A stretch of 64,000 nucleotides of DNA from Guptibacillus hwajinpoensis. Lineage in GTDB: Bacteria > Bacillota > Bacilli > Bacillales > Guptibacillaceae. Made by a program: the position numbers and the translations under genes. Each line of letters starts with the position of its first letter. Positions within the stretch are counted from its first letter, which is position 1. This document shows, piece by piece, positions 7,254 through 16,349 of the stretch. The stretch lies in assembly GCF_005144865.1 (NCBI RefSeq), contig NZ_SWFM01000005.1, positions 158,716 through 222,715 of the forward strand, given 5' to 3'. The notes under the pieces were generated by a model. It had not been told where the DNA came from. It did no database searches and saw only the letters and a list, made by a program, of their open reading frames with translations.

Positions 7254-8156
7254 ATGGGTCATCATCATGATCATAACCATTCCGTCAAAAATATTCGCGC
7301 CGCTTTCTTTCTGAATTTCGGCTTCACAATGATTGAAATTATTGGGGGATTATTGACGAATAGTATGGCCATTCTTTCTGATGCTCTTCATGATCTTGGG
7401 GATTCGCTCTCACTAGGTATTTCGTGGTATTTGCAGAAGAAAGCAGATGGCAAAGGCGAAGATAAGAACTTTACCTTTGGTTATAAACGATTTTCATTAT
7501 TAGGGGCATTGATTAATAGTATTATTCTAATAGGCGGTTCGCTATTTATTCTTACACAAGCGGTTCCACGTCTACTTGATCCTGAACCAATTGAAGCAGG
7601 TGGAATGTTAATTCTCGCTATTCTTGGTATAGCAGTGAATGGTATGGCTGTACTTCGACTTCAACGTGGGAAATCCATGAACGAAAAAGTTGTCACATGG
7701 CATCTTCTTGAAGATGTTCTTGGGTGGGTTGCGGTACTAGTTGTAAGTATTATTCTACTTTTTAAAGATTTACCGATACTTGATCCGATTTTATCCATTA
7801 TGATTACTGTGTACGTACTGTATAACGTTATTCGTAACCTTAAGAAGACACTTATGATCTTTCTAGAGGCTGTACCAGAAGACATTGATTTCACAGAAGT
7901 GAAAAAGAAAATTGCGTCTCTATCAGGTATCGTATCAACTCACCATACGCACCTGTGGTCACTTGATGGGGAACAAAATGCGTTAAGTACACATATTGTT
8001 GTGGAAGATTCATTATCTCGAGCAGAGATTATAAAAATAAAACAACAAATCCAGGAATTTGTTGAGGAGTTGAACTTACAACACTTAACTATACAAGTTG
8101 ATTATGTGGACGAAGTTTGTTGTATGGATGATCAGGCTAATAAGAAGCCTCGTTGA
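7254..8156 (+). CDS. czcD: Cation diffusion facilitator (zinc/cobalt-type exporter)
   Basis: A 300-residue CDF transporter that exports divalent metal from the cytoplasm by proton antiport. It begins with a His-rich tail (GHHHDHNH) and has six transmembrane helices. The two membrane metal-binding motifs of zinc-type CDFs are visible: H46xxxD50 (ALHDLGD) and H150xxxD154 (WHLLED). The C-terminal ferredoxin-like cytoplasmic domain contains THHTHLWSL. AAAGGAGAT lies 7-9 bases before the ATG. The ArsR regulator upstream at 6181 is the probable controller, although a terminator and a repeat lie between them. The Nudix gene follows 9 bases later, probably co-transcribed. Confidence 0.92.
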   Translation: MGHHHDHNHSVKNIRAAFFLNFGFTMIEIIGGLLTNSMAILSDALHDLGDSLSLGISWYLQKKADGKGEDKNFTFGYKRFSLLGALINSIILIGGSLFILTQAVPRLLDPEPIEAGGMLILAILGIAVNGMAVLRLQRGKSMNEKVVTWHLLEDVLGWVAVLVVSIILLFKDLPILDPILSIMITVYVLYNVIRNLKKTLMIFLEAVPEDIDFTEVKKKIASLSGIVSTHHTHLWSLDGEQNALSTHIVVEDSLSRAEIIKIKQQIQEFVEELNLQHLTIQVDYVDEVCCMDDQANKKPR

Positions 8157-8165
8157 GGAGGAGTT

Positions 8166-8624
8166 ATGGATTATATTAAAGAGGTTCGATCATTAGTTGG
8201 TAGTCGACCCCTGATTTTACCTGGTGTTGCTATTCTACTTTTTGATGAAAATAATGATAAGGTATTACTTCAAAAGCGCACGGATAATAAGCTTTGGGGG
8301 CTAACTGGTGGGTTTATGGAACCAGGAGAATCATTTGAAGAAACGGCTCATAGAGAAACGTTTGAAGAGCTCGGTGTTTCAATTAAGAATCTTTCATTCA
8401 AATCGATTCTTTCAGGTGAAAAACTCTATTATCAATATCCAAATGGTGATGAAGTATATAGTGTCATTGCAGTATACTCAGCTAATTGTGGGCCTGAGGA
8501 CTTTAAGCTGGATTATGAGGAAGTTTCTAAAGTAAAGTATTTCGATCCCGAAAAGCTTCCCAAGGACATTAACCCTAATCACAGGACAGTACTAGAGGAA
8601 TTAGGTTATCTACAAGAACGTTAA
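8166..8624 (+). CDS. Nudix hydrolase
   Basis: A 152-residue Nudix protein. The Nudix box GG-x5-E-x7-RE-x2-EE-x-G is complete at residues 48-70 (GGFMEPGE ... RETFEELG), so metal-dependent hydrolysis of a nucleoside-diphosphate derivative is expected; the substrate cannot be read from sequence. It begins 9 bases after the CDF gene with GAGGAGG upstream, implying co-transcription, and is followed by a terminator at 8688. Confidence 0.88.
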   Translation: MDYIKEVRSLVGSRPLILPGVAILLFDENNDKVLLQKRTDNKLWGLTGGFMEPGESFEETAHRETFEELGVSIKNLSFKSILSGEKLYYQYPNGDEVYSVIAVYSANCGPEDFKLDYEEVSKVKYFDPEKLPKDINPNHRTVLEELGYLQER

Positions 8625-8687
8625 AGCTAACTTATTGATAGAATCCAAACGATTTCCCTGCAAACTGGTGACGAGAAACAAGAACAC

Positions 8688-8716
8688 GCCTGAATCGCTA
8701 TGGTTCAGGCTTTTTC
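8688..8716 (+). terminator. Rho-independent terminator after the CDF-Nudix pair
   Basis: GCCTGAA, loop, TTCAGGC followed by TTTTT. Confidence 0.85.
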
Positions 8717-8823
8717 CGTTCAAGAAATGCTCATAACCAAACCTGTAATCTTGTGGTAACTTTTGTGCTTTTAAGATAAGGTAGAGGAAGCATATTATTA
8801 TTTATCTACTGGAGGTCACTGTA

Positions 8824-9399
8824 ATGAGAAAACGTTTACTATTTCTAACAGGTTTACTGAGTATGCTTGTTATCATAGCAGCATGTGGAAAAGATGTTCC
8901 AGACGATCTTGATTGGCAGGTTGAAGAGTTTACATACACCGATCACACAAATAGCGAATTTGGCCTGAATGATTTGGAAGGCAACGTCTGGATCGCCAAT
9001 TTTATTTTCACAAATTGTGAAACGGTTTGTCCGCCTATGACAGCCAATATGTCTCAGCTTCAGGATAAGCTTAAGAAAGCAGATATCGATGCAGAGTTTG
9101 TATCATTTTCAGTTGATCCTGAACGTGATACACCAGATGAGTTAGTTGCCTTCTCAGAAAAATTCGATGCTGATCTTTCCAATTGGCATTTTCTAACTGG
9201 CTATAGTGGAGATGAAATTCAGGAGTTTGCTCAAAACAGTTTTCAAACACTCGCTTTACCAGATCCTAACTCTGATCAATTTACACATGGGACTGCTTTC
9301 TATCTCGTTAATAAAGAGGGTGTTGTAGTAAAGAAATATTCTGGTGTCTCCAATGTTCCGTATGAAGAAATCATTAACGATGTGAAAGCACTGCAATAG
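8824..9399 (+). CDS. sco: SCO1/SenC-family copper chaperone lipoprotein
   Basis: A 191-residue Sco protein (YpmQ/BsSco type) that delivers copper to the CuA site of cytochrome c oxidase or keeps it reduced. A lipobox (VIIAAC, Cys21) anchors it to the outer face of the membrane. The thioredoxin-like domain carries the metal-binding C65xxxC69 (CETVC) and His155 (FTHGT), and the SVDPERDTP family motif. GGAGG is about 8 bases before the ATG. It is monocistronic, flanked by terminators. It complements ctaG and cccA in respiratory assembly. Confidence 0.93.
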   Translation: MRKRLLFLTGLLSMLVIIAACGKDVPDDLDWQVEEFTYTDHTNSEFGLNDLEGNVWIANFIFTNCETVCPPMTANMSQLQDKLKKADIDAEFVSFSVDPERDTPDELVAFSEKFDADLSNWHFLTGYSGDEIQEFAQNSFQTLALPDPNSDQFTHGTAFYLVNKEGVVVKKYSGVSNVPYEEIINDVKALQ

Positions 9400-9401
9400 T
9401 G

Positions 9402-9432
9402 AGATCAGCTCTATAAAAGGGCTGATCTTTCT
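9402..9432 (+). terminator. Rho-independent terminator of sco
   Basis: AGATCAGC, loop, GCTGATCT, TTTCT. Confidence 0.8.
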
Positions 9433-9475
9433 ATTAGGTAGACTGTGAAGCTTAATCGCTATATTCTCTGTTAAA

Positions 9476-9504
9476 TTGACAAAAAAGAACAGGATTTCTA
9501 TAAT
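9476..9504 (+). promoter_or_regulatory. Consensus sigma-A promoter of the isocitrate dehydrogenase gene
   Basis: TTGACA (9476-9481), 17-bp spacer, TATAAT (9499-9504): a full consensus match. The predicted start near 9511 leaves a leader of roughly 155 nt before the ATG at 9669. Confidence 0.8.
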
Positions 9505-9595
9505 AATCTTTGGAAAGCGATAACAAAATGTTGGTTTATCCTACTAATATGGGGTTAGTTGCTCCAATGGCAGGGGATATTGCTATCGTAGAAAA

Positions 9596-9629
9596 AGGTA
9601 ACCGCTCATTTGGAGTTTACCTGCTTTTT
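9596..9629 (+). promoter_or_regulatory. Terminator-like hairpin in the isocitrate dehydrogenase leader
   Basis: AGGTAA (9596-9601) pairs with TTACCT (9617-9622), with an inner CTC/GAG helix (9605-9607 and 9613-9615), followed by GC and TTTTT. An upstream helix ACTAA-n7-TTAGT lies near 9543-9559. Together these suggest an attenuator or mRNA-stability element. No known riboswitch class is recognised. Confidence 0.4.
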
Positions 9630-9668
9630 CGATGTGTCCTTATAGACCAGAGAGAAGGAGAGAAGATC

Positions 9669-11108
9669 ATGGCAGAAAAGCGTCAAATCACAGTAGCTAC
9701 CGGAGACGGAATAGGTCCAGAAATCATGGAAGCTACATTGCATATTCTAGAACAGGCCGGTGCTGAAATCGAACCTGAATTTATCGATGTAGGGGAGAAA
9801 GTGTACCTGACAGGGAATTCCACGGGTATTCCTCAGGAAGCATGGGATTCACTCCGCCGAACAAAAGTGCTATTGAAAGCGCCAATTACAACACCGCAGG
9901 GTGGGGGCTACAAGAGCTTGAACGTAACGATTCGTACAGCAATGGGTCTTTATGCAAACGTTCGCCCTTGTGTATCCTATCATCCGGTAATTGAGAATAA
10001 ACATCCTGATATGGATCTTGTCATTGTACGAGAGAATGAAGAAGATCTATATTCTGGAATTGAGCATCAGCAAACACCTGATGTGGTTCAGAGTTTGAAG
10101 CTTATATCCCGTCCTGGATCTGAGCGTATTATTCGTCACGCTTTTGAGTATGCGAGACAGAACAATCGCAAGAAAGTGTCATGCCTTGTTAAAGACAACA
10201 TTATGAAGTTGAGTGATGGTCTTTTCCACCAGGTCTTTAAAGAAATCGCTGCAGAATATCCTGATATTGAATCCAATAGTTATATTGTTGATATTGGAAT
10301 GGCGCGAATCGCTGACTCTCCAGAGGAATTTGATGTTATTGTTACATTGAATCTTTATGGGGACATTGCATCGGATATTGCAGCACAAATCGCAGGTAGT
10401 GTAGGACTAGCAGGCTCTGCTAATATTGGTGATGAGATTGCAATGTTTGAAGCGATTCACGGAAGTGCTCCTGATATAGCTGGTAAGGGAATTGCCAACC
10501 CATCAGGACTTTTACATGGTGCGATTATGATGCTCGTTCACATTGGTCAGCCTGAAGCGGCAGAGAAGGTTCATAACGCCTGGTTGAAAACAATTGAGGA
10601 CGGCGTTTTGACTGGTGATATGGCAAAAGGAAAAGAGGCTGTCGGAACGAAAGAATTCGCTCATGCGGTCGCTGAAAGACTTGGACAGTCGCCTTCAACT
10701 CTTGAGCCTGTCACATATAGTAAGGAACCGATGGAGAAAGCTGAAAAGAACATTCGTCCAAATTATGTTCCAGAGCGTGAGCTTGATGGAACAGATGTTT
10801 TTCTATTCAACAATACATTAACGATTGATGAAATTGCTGAGAAGCTTGAGCGCGCAGCTGGAAGTAATCATGATTTTGTGATGATGACGAATCGTGGTGT
10901 AAAAGTATATCCGAACGGTTTCTCTGAAACGTTCCTATCTGATCACTGGCGCTGTCGTTTCCAGCCAGTTAAAGGTGTGAAAGAAACACAAACTGAGATT
11001 AGAGAGTTATTATCACGTATAGAAGCTGAAGAGCTAGACTGGATTAAGATCGAGAATCTTTATCGTTTTGACGATAAGATAGCCTACTCCTTAGCACAAG
11101 GTCAATAG
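9669..11108 (+). CDS. Isocitrate dehydrogenase with C-terminal extension, probably NAD-dependent
   Basis: A 479-residue member of the isocitrate/isopropylmalate dehydrogenase family (decarboxylating oxidation of isocitrate to 2-oxoglutarate). The first 340 residues form the catalytic core (ATGDGIGPEIM, then LNLYGDIASDIAAQ and HGSAPDIAGKGIANP). About 135 extra residues follow, as in the Thermus/Rickettsia-type enzymes of 480-500 aa, unlike the usual 420-aa Bacillus Icd. At the cofactor site residue 269 is Asp where NADP enzymes have Lys (HGTAPKYAG), which favours NAD. AAGGAG lies 8 bases before the ATG; the frame is open upstream to 9510 but without a ribosome binding site. It is monocistronic. 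Another dehydrogenase of the family is possible. Confidence 0.8.
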   Translation: MAEKRQITVATGDGIGPEIMEATLHILEQAGAEIEPEFIDVGEKVYLTGNSTGIPQEAWDSLRRTKVLLKAPITTPQGGGYKSLNVTIRTAMGLYANVRPCVSYHPVIENKHPDMDLVIVRENEEDLYSGIEHQQTPDVVQSLKLISRPGSERIIRHAFEYARQNNRKKVSCLVKDNIMKLSDGLFHQVFKEIAAEYPDIESNSYIVDIGMARIADSPEEFDVIVTLNLYGDIASDIAAQIAGSVGLAGSANIGDEIAMFEAIHGSAPDIAGKGIANPSGLLHGAIMMLVHIGQPEAAEKVHNAWLKTIEDGVLTGDMAKGKEAVGTKEFAHAVAERLGQSPSTLEPVTYSKEPMEKAEKNIRPNYVPERELDGTDVFLFNNTLTIDEIAEKLERAAGSNHDFVMMTNRGVKVYPNGFSETFLSDHWRCRFQPVKGVKETQTEIRELLSRIEAEELDWIKIENLYRFDDKIAYSLAQGQ

Positions 11109-11114
11109 AGTAGT

Positions 11115-11146
11115 AAACACGCCATTTATGGCGTGTTTTTTTGTGT
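11115..11146 (+). terminator. Rho-independent terminator
   Basis: AAACACGCC, ATTTAT loop, GGCGTGTTTTTTT. Confidence 0.9.
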
Positions 11147-11235
11147 TTTTTTATAGCTGAGTAGATTCCAACGGGATAAATTGAAGAATCCTGCAAACAC
11201 TACAAAAAGAATCCCAGATTGTGTGGTGAAAGGCT

Positions 11236-12726
11236 TTGTTTCGATGGTTTAAGAAAACCCAATCTCCTGATAAATTAAAAAACTTACCGGAATTAATTAA
11301 GAACTTAAAAGAATCTGGTGACTTTTTTCATTTTGAAAGCAAGCAGCATGGTAGTTCATTCTTTCTTTATTATTTTAAAACGCTTGTTCATGAAACTCCC
11401 CTCAATGAGCATATTTTGCGTTTTCTTTCTCAAGAACCTATAACTAGCCTGAAAGATATTAAGGACAAAGTACCAATTACAGGAATTATCATTACAGAAG
11501 ATTTGAAAATCATATGTGAAAAAGTAATGACTGGCTATGTTATTGTCCGCTTGAATGAAAATTCAGTTGAATGCGCTCTAATACCATGTCAGGTGAAGAA
11601 AGCACGCCAAGTCTCACAACCTGAAGTTGAATTTACTGTAGTGGGTTCAAAAGAAGCTTTTGTAGAATCTTTAGATACGAATATTCATCTCGTCAGAAAA
11701 CGATTGCCAGTACATGAACTAAAAGCTTATGAATTAACACTAGGAAAGCTTACAAATACGAAGGTCGTTGTCATGTATTTGGAAGGCATAGCGAATGAAG
11801 AGAATGTTAATACAGTGAAACAACGTCTTGAAGATATTCACGTCGATCAAGTTGTTGATAGTTCAGTTATCATGCAACTTATCTCAGATAACCGAAACTC
11901 GCCTTTTCCACAGCTTGTTGATACCGAAAGGCCAGACAGAGTAGTATCCGTTCTATGTGAGGGGAAAGTTGTCATTTTATCAGATGGCTCTCCACAGGCT
12001 TTGATTGGCCCAACGACTCTTGTGGAGTTTTTTTCTGCTTTCGAGGACTACTTTGTTAATTGGATTGTAGCTTCAACAGCAAGACTGATACGTTTTTTTG
12101 CTATTCTCTTTTCCATTCTAGTTACGCCAGTTTATGTTGCTACATTAACTTATCATTACGAACTGATTCCAAGTGATTTGCTGAGTACATTGGTTAGCTC
12201 AAGACAGCGAATTCCTCTCCCGCCTATATTAGAAGCGTTATTCCTTGAACTCGCAATTGAATTATTAAGAGAAGCTGGAGCTCGCCTTCCTACAAAGGTA
12301 GGTCAAACCATGGGTATTGTTGGAGGTATTGTAATTGGTACTGCCTCAGTAGAGGCGGGGCTTACAAGTAATGTTCTCCTTATTATTGTTGCACTTTCTG
12401 CCTTAGCATCCTTCACTACACCCGTCTATCGAATGAGTAATACGATTCGACTAACCCGATTCCCGTTCCTCATATTCGCCCATTTGTGGGGGTTACTTGG
12501 AATTACACTTTGTTTTAGCTTTCTAATTGTCCATCTTCTGAAGTTAAAGTCTCTTGGTCGTCCATTTCTCGAACCGATATATCCTCTAAGAGTAAAAGAT
12601 CTAAAGGATGCCATTATCAGATTGCCGCTAAGATTCCAGAGTACAAGGCCTGTTCAGTTACAGACAGAAGATACGAAGCGGTTTAACATAAAGATTCACA
12701 AAGATAAAAACGATTTTCATGAGTAA
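11236..12726 (+). CDS. GerA-family germinant receptor subunit A
   Basis: A 496-residue GerA protein: a soluble N-terminal domain (about 1-270) with the family phrase PITGIIITEDLKII, and a membrane C-terminal half that includes ILEALFLELAIELLREAGARLP and TVGQ-type TKVGQTMGIVGG. It is a subunit of a spore inner-membrane germinant receptor. The start is a TTG at 11236 with a weak AAAGG close by. It opens a gerA-gerB-gerC operon (21-bp gap, then a 4-bp overlap). Such operons are normally transcribed in the forespore; I see no clear forespore promoter. The germinant cannot be predicted. Confidence 0.9.
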   Translation: MFRWFKKTQSPDKLKNLPELIKNLKESGDFFHFESKQHGSSFFLYYFKTLVHETPLNEHILRFLSQEPITSLKDIKDKVPITGIIITEDLKIICEKVMTGYVIVRLNENSVECALIPCQVKKARQVSQPEVEFTVVGSKEAFVESLDTNIHLVRKRLPVHELKAYELTLGKLTNTKVVVMYLEGIANEENVNTVKQRLEDIHVDQVVDSSVIMQLISDNRNSPFPQLVDTERPDRVVSVLCEGKVVILSDGSPQALIGPTTLVEFFSAFEDYFVNWIVASTARLIRFFAILFSILVTPVYVATLTYHYELIPSDLLSTLVSSRQRIPLPPILEALFLELAIELLREAGARLPTKVGQTMGIVGGIVIGTASVEAGLTSNVLLIIVALSALASFTTPVYRMSNTIRLTRFPFLIFAHLWGLLGITLCFSFLIVHLLKLKSLGRPFLEPIYPLRVKDLKDAIIRLPLRFQSTRPVQLQTEDTKRFNIKIHKDKNDFHE

Positions 12727-12747
12727 TGTGAAGGGAGATGCTCTACA

Positions 12748-13842
12748 TTGTCAGGACCCATTGTGAGAGACCAATATAAAGTATCTCCATTCTTAGTCTT
12801 CTACCTGGTTCATTCTGTACAAGTAGGCGTGGGTGTTATGGGATTTCAACGCATTAGCTCGAAAGTGGCTGGAAATGATGCTTGGATGTCCGTTTTAGGA
12901 GCTGGTCTAAGTATTCATATCATCATATATCTCATATATAAAATTCTTAATAAAGAAAAAGGGGATATTATCTCATTACACAAGAACCTCTTTGGTAAGT
13001 GGATAGGAGGATTACTAAGCAGCATCGTAATCGTTTATTTTATTGCAATGAGTATTACAGTTCTTAGAACATATATCGAAGTTATACAGGTATGGATGTT
13101 CCCGGACTTAAATAAATGGCTTTTTGGCGGTGTATTTCTGCTCCTAACTTACTATTGCTTATCCGGAGGATTCAGAGTGGTCGCAGGAATTTCGTTCTTT
13201 GGAGTAGTGCTACCTTTTTATCTAGTTTTGACCATGGTTTTTCCAATATTCTATGGTCATTTCCAAGATCTTCTGCCCGTTTTCAACCACTCTGTGAAAG
13301 AGATATATGAAGGAGTGAAAGGTGCCTCCCTCTCTTATTTAGGATTTACGACGCTCTTTATGTATTACCCATTTATTAAAGAACCGGAAAAATCTCATCG
13401 ATGGGCACAGGCTGGGCATTTGGTCACAGTTGTAATTTATACTCTTGTCATGGTCGTAACCATTGCCTATTTTAGTACAGATCAACTTGAAAATACGATT
13501 TGGGCTACGTTAACAACCTGGAAAATTGCTGAGATGCCATTTGTACAGCGCTTTGAGTATATTGGCATTGCTTCTTGGGCAATTGTTATCCTCCCTAATC
13601 TCTGTATAACCGTTTGGGCAGGCGGAAGAGGAATAAGGAGATTATTGAAAGTAAGTCAAAAATCGGCAACGATACCTCTTTTAATCCTTATTTTGATAGT
13701 AAGCAGTGTTTTTGCTGAACGAAAAAGTATTGATCTTTTAAATGAGTACACAAGTAAAGTAGGTTATTATTTTGTTTACGTATATATTCCTATGCTTTTT
13801 GTTGTACAGTACGTCAAAAGTAAAGTGGTGAAGGAAAAATGA
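12748..13842 (+). CDS. GerB-family germinant receptor subunit B
   Basis: A 364-residue integral membrane protein with about ten helices of the amino-acid/polyamine transporter fold, starting from TTG at 12748 with AGGGAG upstream. It matches GerB/GerKB proteins (N-terminal SPFLVFYLVHSVQVGVGVMG). This subunit probably carries the germinant-binding pocket. It lies between the A and C subunits and its stop overlaps the start of the C gene (ATGA). Confidence 0.9.
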   Translation: MSGPIVRDQYKVSPFLVFYLVHSVQVGVGVMGFQRISSKVAGNDAWMSVLGAGLSIHIIIYLIYKILNKEKGDIISLHKNLFGKWIGGLLSSIVIVYFIAMSITVLRTYIEVIQVWMFPDLNKWLFGGVFLLLTYYCLSGGFRVVAGISFFGVVLPFYLVLTMVFPIFYGHFQDLLPVFNHSVKEIYEGVKGASLSYLGFTTLFMYYPFIKEPEKSHRWAQAGHLVTVVIYTLVMVVTIAYFSTDQLENTIWATLTTWKIAEMPFVQRFEYIGIASWAIVILPNLCITVWAGGRGIRRLLKVSQKSATIPLLILILIVSSVFAERKSIDLLNEYTSKVGYYFVYVYIPMLFVVQYVKSKVVKEK

Positions 13843-14921
13843 TACGCTCATTGCTTATTTTACTATGTATACTTCTACTGACAGGGTGTGTCCAAAAAAA
13901 GATTCTTGATGACATTCAGATGGTCACCATTATTGGGTATGATGTTCCCGATGAAGACAAAGATGGTGGTCTAATTAAAGGGATTGCTGTAGCACCACAA
14001 TATCAACCGGATGGAAAAGTTGATAATACCGTGTTTATTGAATCAGCTGAGCTTAGTAAAGAAATTAGGAGTCAGTATAATTCTGGATCGTCAAAACCAA
14101 TTGTAAGTGGGAAGCTTGAAGTCGCTCTATTCAGTAGAGAAATTGCAGAAAAGGATGGCGTTATTGAGCTTGTTGATACACTACAACGAGATCCTTCTAT
14201 TGGATCAAGGGTCTTCCTTGGAGTTGCAAATGGTGAGATTGAGGAAATGCTCAGTACAAACTACGGTAATGTGGACACTGGCACCTATTTTAACGATATT
14301 CTAACACACAATAGTAAGCATGGGATGTTACCGCAAACGAATCTTCATAGCTTCCTTTACTCCTATTTCTCAGAGGGAAGTGATCCGTTTCTTCCGTTGC
14401 TTGAGATGGATGATGAGACGGTTAAGATTATTGGAATTGCACTATTAAATGGGGATAAAATGGTTGGGGAATTAGACGCTGATAGCTTATTTACATTCAA
14501 AATACTTTATGAAAAATTTAGTAGCAACGATTCATTTTCAGTGAAACTAGGTCCAGATAAATACGCATCTATTTACAATATTGCCTCCAAGCGTAAAATT
14601 GATTACAAACGAGCAGGAAATGGGAAAATTCTAATAACTGGTAATATACTTGGCGTCATCAAAGAGTATTCAGGAAACAAGTTATCACCTGAAGCTCTCA
14701 AAGAAATTAAAGAAACAATGGAAAAAGATATAGAAGAGAGGGGGACCAAAATGATCAAAACTTTTCAGGAGTTGCGGATTGACCCTCTAAGTCTTGGTAA
14801 CGTTGTTCGCAGCAGAACACGAGGCGAGTTTGACCGTGACAAATGGATAGATGAATATAAAGACATGGATATTTCTTTTGATATGAATGTCAAAATAACA
14901 GAGTCAGGAATTATTGAATAA
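13839..14921 (+). CDS. GerC-family germinant receptor lipoprotein subunit C
   Basis: A 360-residue lipoprotein; the lipobox LLLTGC places the lipidated Cys at residue 17, so it is anchored on the outer face of the spore inner membrane. The body matches Ger(x)C proteins (MVTIIGYDV near the N-terminus and ESGIIE at the end). Its ATG overlaps the gerB stop by 4 bp. It closes the operon, followed by a bidirectional terminator. Confidence 0.92.
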   Translation: MIRSLLILLCILLLTGCVQKKILDDIQMVTIIGYDVPDEDKDGGLIKGIAVAPQYQPDGKVDNTVFIESAELSKEIRSQYNSGSSKPIVSGKLEVALFSREIAEKDGVIELVDTLQRDPSIGSRVFLGVANGEIEEMLSTNYGNVDTGTYFNDILTHNSKHGMLPQTNLHSFLYSYFSEGSDPFLPLLEMDDETVKIIGIALLNGDKMVGELDADSLFTFKILYEKFSSNDSFSVKLGPDKYASIYNIASKRKIDYKRAGNGKILITGNILGVIKEYSGNKLSPEALKEIKETMEKDIEERGTKMIKTFQELRIDPLSLGNVVRSRTRGEFDRDKWIDEYKDMDISFDMNVKITESGIIE

Positions 14922-14933
14922 ATTTGAGAATAT

Positions 14934-14962
14934 AAAAAGCATCCTACGATGGGATGCCTTAA
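14934..14962. terminator. Bidirectional terminator between gerC and the FMN reductase gene
   Basis: AAAAAGCATCC, loop, GGATGCCTT between convergent genes. Confidence 0.7.
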
Positions 14963-14965
14963 GGG

Positions 14966-15514
14966 TTAGTTCATTTCAATTTGTTGTTCAACCGTCTTAG
15001 TTAATGAAACAAGCTCTTCGACGACCACAGTTAATCGTTCTTTTGCTTTTACATCAATCATGTAACCTTTCTCATCGAAGCACGTCGGATCGGCGCAAAA
15101 TTGATCGGGTAGAACAAGCGCATAAAGTCCACGCATAACGGTTCTCATGTTATTCAATGCATTGATTCCGCCTTTTCCGCCGCCTCCAACAGACGCTAGA
15201 GCTGCAGGTTTATGCTTAAAGTGGCTTCCACCTAGAAAATCAAGGGCGTTTTTGAGAGCACCGCTCATGCCATTATGGTATTCTGGTGAGCAAATGACGA
15301 AAGCATCTGCTTTTGAAGCATGATTCATCAATCGCTGTACTTCTGGATGGTTAAGGTCTTCCTTGCTGCCTTTGAAAAGCGGAAGTTCATGAAATCCAGT
15401 ATCAAATGTTAGGACCTCAATTCCTTTTTCGTCTAGTTGATCAGTAATCGCATTTGTTAAATTACGAGTCATTGATTTTTCTCTTGGACTCCCATTCATT
15501 ACAAGTATTTTCAT
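14966..15514 (-). CDS. NAD(P)H-dependent FMN reductase (flavodoxin-like)
   Basis: A 182-residue flavoprotein of the NADPH-dependent FMN reductase family (chromate/azo/quinone reductase-like). The FMN phosphate loop is MNGSPREKSMTRN (6-18), and the flavin-contact motif SPEYHNGMSGALKNALD follows. AGGAAGGAG lies just upstream of the ATG at 15514. It is monocistronic. The family reduces quinones, chromate or azo compounds; which of these applies here is not known. Confidence 0.88.
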   Translation of the reverse strand: MKILVMNGSPREKSMTRNLTNAITDQLDEKGIEVLTFDTGFHELPLFKGSKEDLNHPEVQRLMNHASKADAFVICSPEYHNGMSGALKNALDFLGGSHFKHKPAALASVGGGGKGGINALNNMRTVMRGLYALVLPDQFCADPTCFDEKGYMIDVKAKERLTVVVEELVSLTKTVEQQIEMN

Positions 15515-15677
15515 AATGAAACTCCTTCCTAGCTACTATTATATTTCCTTTGTTATGCCTGAGGTAACACCTCTAGTAGTTAACTCAGTAGTGACTTTAA
15601 TTATCTACTTCAAGTATATGTGAAAAATGAACACTCCAAATCGTCTGAAGGTATGAATGTAGTCTCATACTTTAGTC

Positions 15678-16325
15678 TTATGCTTTTTCACCAGACCAGT
15701 GCTTCTTTGTAGCAAGAAGAGCTGCTTGCGTGCGATCATGAACATTCAACTTTGAAAGAATACTGCTTACATGGGTTTTAACGGTCTTTTCTGTTATATA
15801 AAGAGAAGCAGCAATTTCTTTATTGCTTTTGCCAAGGGTAATCTCTCTTAGCACATCTCTTTCTCTTTTTGTAAGAGTTTCAAAACGAGGTGCTTCCTCA
15901 TCCTTGTTTGTCTCAGTCATATGTGACATTAACTGATTAGTAGCCTGTGGATGGAGGTGTCTCTTGCCATTGAACGCTGCTCGTATTGTATAGATGAGTT
16001 CGTCAGGATCGATGTCTTTTAATTGATAGCCTTCTGCACCAGCTCTTATAGCGGGGAGGACATGATCTTGATCTGAAAAGCTAGTTAAAATAATGATTTT
16101 CATACCTGGGTATTTCTGTTTCAGTTGTTTGGTTGCTTCAATTCCATCCATTTCTGGCATAATTAAATCCATTAAAACAACATCTGGTTGTAGTTGTTCT
16201 GCGAGTGTCACGGCTTCTAACCCAGTTGATGCCTCTCCAACGATTTCAATATCCGGTTGTGATTGCAAAAATAACCTTAAACCTTTTCGGACCATAAGAT
16301 GGTCGTCAGCGAGAAGAAGTTTCAT
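15678..16325 (-). CDS. NarL/LuxR-family response regulator (YhcZ/AirR-like)
   Basis: A 215-residue response regulator: receiver domain with the acidic pocket (ADDH) and phospho-acceptor Asp53 (LMDLIMPEMDG), then a LuxR-type helix-turn-helix (LTKRERDVLREITLGKSNKE ... VKTHVSSILSKL, about residues 150-210). It is encoded downstream of the histidine kinase at 16579-18171 on the same strand, with a repeat element inserted in the 250-bp gap. By homology with YhcYZ/AirSR pairs it is the cognate partner. Confidence 0.9.
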   Translation of the reverse strand: MKLLLADDHLMVRKGLRLFLQSQPDIEIVGEASTGLEAVTLAEQLQPDVVLMDLIMPEMDGIEATKQLKQKYPGMKIIILTSFSDQDHVLPAIRAGAEGYQLKDIDPDELIYTIRAAFNGKRHLHPQATNQLMSHMTETNKDEEAPRFETLTKRERDVLREITLGKSNKEIAASLYITEKTVKTHVSSILSKLNVHDRTQAALLATKKHWSGEKA

Positions 16326-16349
16326 TTCATCATGTCTCCTCTTTATATT

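Noticed and set aside
9510..9668. Upstream in-frame extension of the isocitrate dehydrogenase gene
   Set aside because: It has no ribosome binding site, begins only a few bases after the -10 box and contains a terminator-like hairpin; AAGGAG and the ATG at 9669 fit far better.
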